Positions 31,321 to 31,434 of a stretch of 31,434 bases of DNA are shown here, one piece after another. Source of the stretch: CAYGTS01 sp964352905 (GTDB lineage Bacteria > Pseudomonadota > Gammaproteobacteria > JAHCLG01); NCBI GenBank assembly GCA_964352905.1, contig CAYGTS010000011.1, positions 1 to 31,434 on the forward strand. The letters are read 5' to 3'. A program made the position numbers and the translations under genes. A model generated the notes under the pieces. It did no database searches. It saw nothing but the letters and a program-made list of their open reading frames with translations, and was not told the DNA's origin. Positions within the stretch are counted from its first letter, which is position 1, and each line of letters begins with the position of its first letter.

Positions 31321-31434
31321 GTAACTACTCACTCCGTAGCAGGGAACGTCCTGATCCCCGCTTATCAAGAGGACTGGCGTTTTTATCGCCAAATCTGAAC
31401 GTTCTGGTAATTATAAATCTAAAAGGGGTGAGCA
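31321..31434. repeat. Family A repeat at the right window end
   Basis: This is a 114-bp copy beginning GTAACTACTCACTCCGTAGC and ending GGGGTGAGCA exactly at the last base. It contains the core CGCCAAATCTGAACGTTCTGG and, in the middle, an extra hairpin-like part (CCTGATCCCCGCTT / AAGAGGACTGGCG) absent from the in-gene copy at 18221-18294. Confidence 0.85.

Noticed and set aside
31321..31392. Longer start for the TonB-like protein (MAIKTPVLLISGDQDVPCYG...)
   Set aside because: It places repeat-coded residues before a proper membrane anchor helix.
1..31434. tRNA or rRNA genes
   Set aside because: No cloverleaf with a GGTTCGAATCC-type arm and no rRNA-like stretch was recognised by eye; a tRNAscan run would settle it.

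Overview
The window is AT-rich bacterial DNA with a gammaproteobacterial gene set: purEK, ogt, a DeaD-type helicase, type II queF, and a hybrid kinase with the H-box form MRHDIRTP. Together with the XYP-type cyclodipeptide synthase, the chromosomal TrfA-like protein and the many small palindromic repeats, this suggests a member of the Legionellales (Legionella, Coxiella, Rickettsiella or Berkiella relatives). That placement is inference; no rRNA or tRNA gene was seen. Both window ends lie in copies of the same repeat family, so the window may be a whole contig that broke at repeats.

Layout. 1-1000: a small secreted protein between two palindromic repeats. 1009-8148: mostly housekeeping genes (MAPEG protein, purE-purK, Ca2+/cation antiporter, ogt, a decayed class C beta-lactamase relative, a small unknown, a YciI-like protein, deaD with a long leader). 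8149-8470: a repeat block and a possible operator. 8471-14736: a tight seven-gene lipid operon (DUF2177, acyl desaturase, FAD amine-oxidase-like protein, DUF1365, CFA-synthase-like methyltransferase, DUF1295, second CFA-like methyltransferase). 14741-15380: a 640-bp element bounded by 40-bp inverted repeats. 15389-21275: a divergent CbbR-like LysR regulator and a DAB inorganic-carbon uptake operon (small unknown, dabB with an unusual C-terminal extension, dabA). 21318-23302: an iron-sulfur photolyase and TspO. 23524-25637: an SDR, queF and a small unknown. 25600-26331: a TrfA-like protein. 26632-29198: a leader ORF and a hybrid histidine kinase. 29179-31320: SemiSWEET, cyclodipeptide synthase and a TonB-like protein.

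Functional themes. The lipid operon, photolyase and TspO resemble gene sets linked to photo-oxidative or membrane-lipid stress in other bacteria, although no anti-sigma/sigma pair is visible here. The DAB system would concentrate CO2/bicarbonate, probably under its LysR regulator. The cyclodipeptide synthase sits 23 nt upstream of a SemiSWEET-type transporter, a pairing worth testing as a make-and-export unit.

The most striking non-gene signal is a dispersed family of imperfect palindromes (about ten copies, 35 to about 180 bp). They share ends and cores, show compensatory changes in hairpin arms, sit next to start codons, and in one case lie in frame inside dabB, much like Rickettsia palindromic elements.
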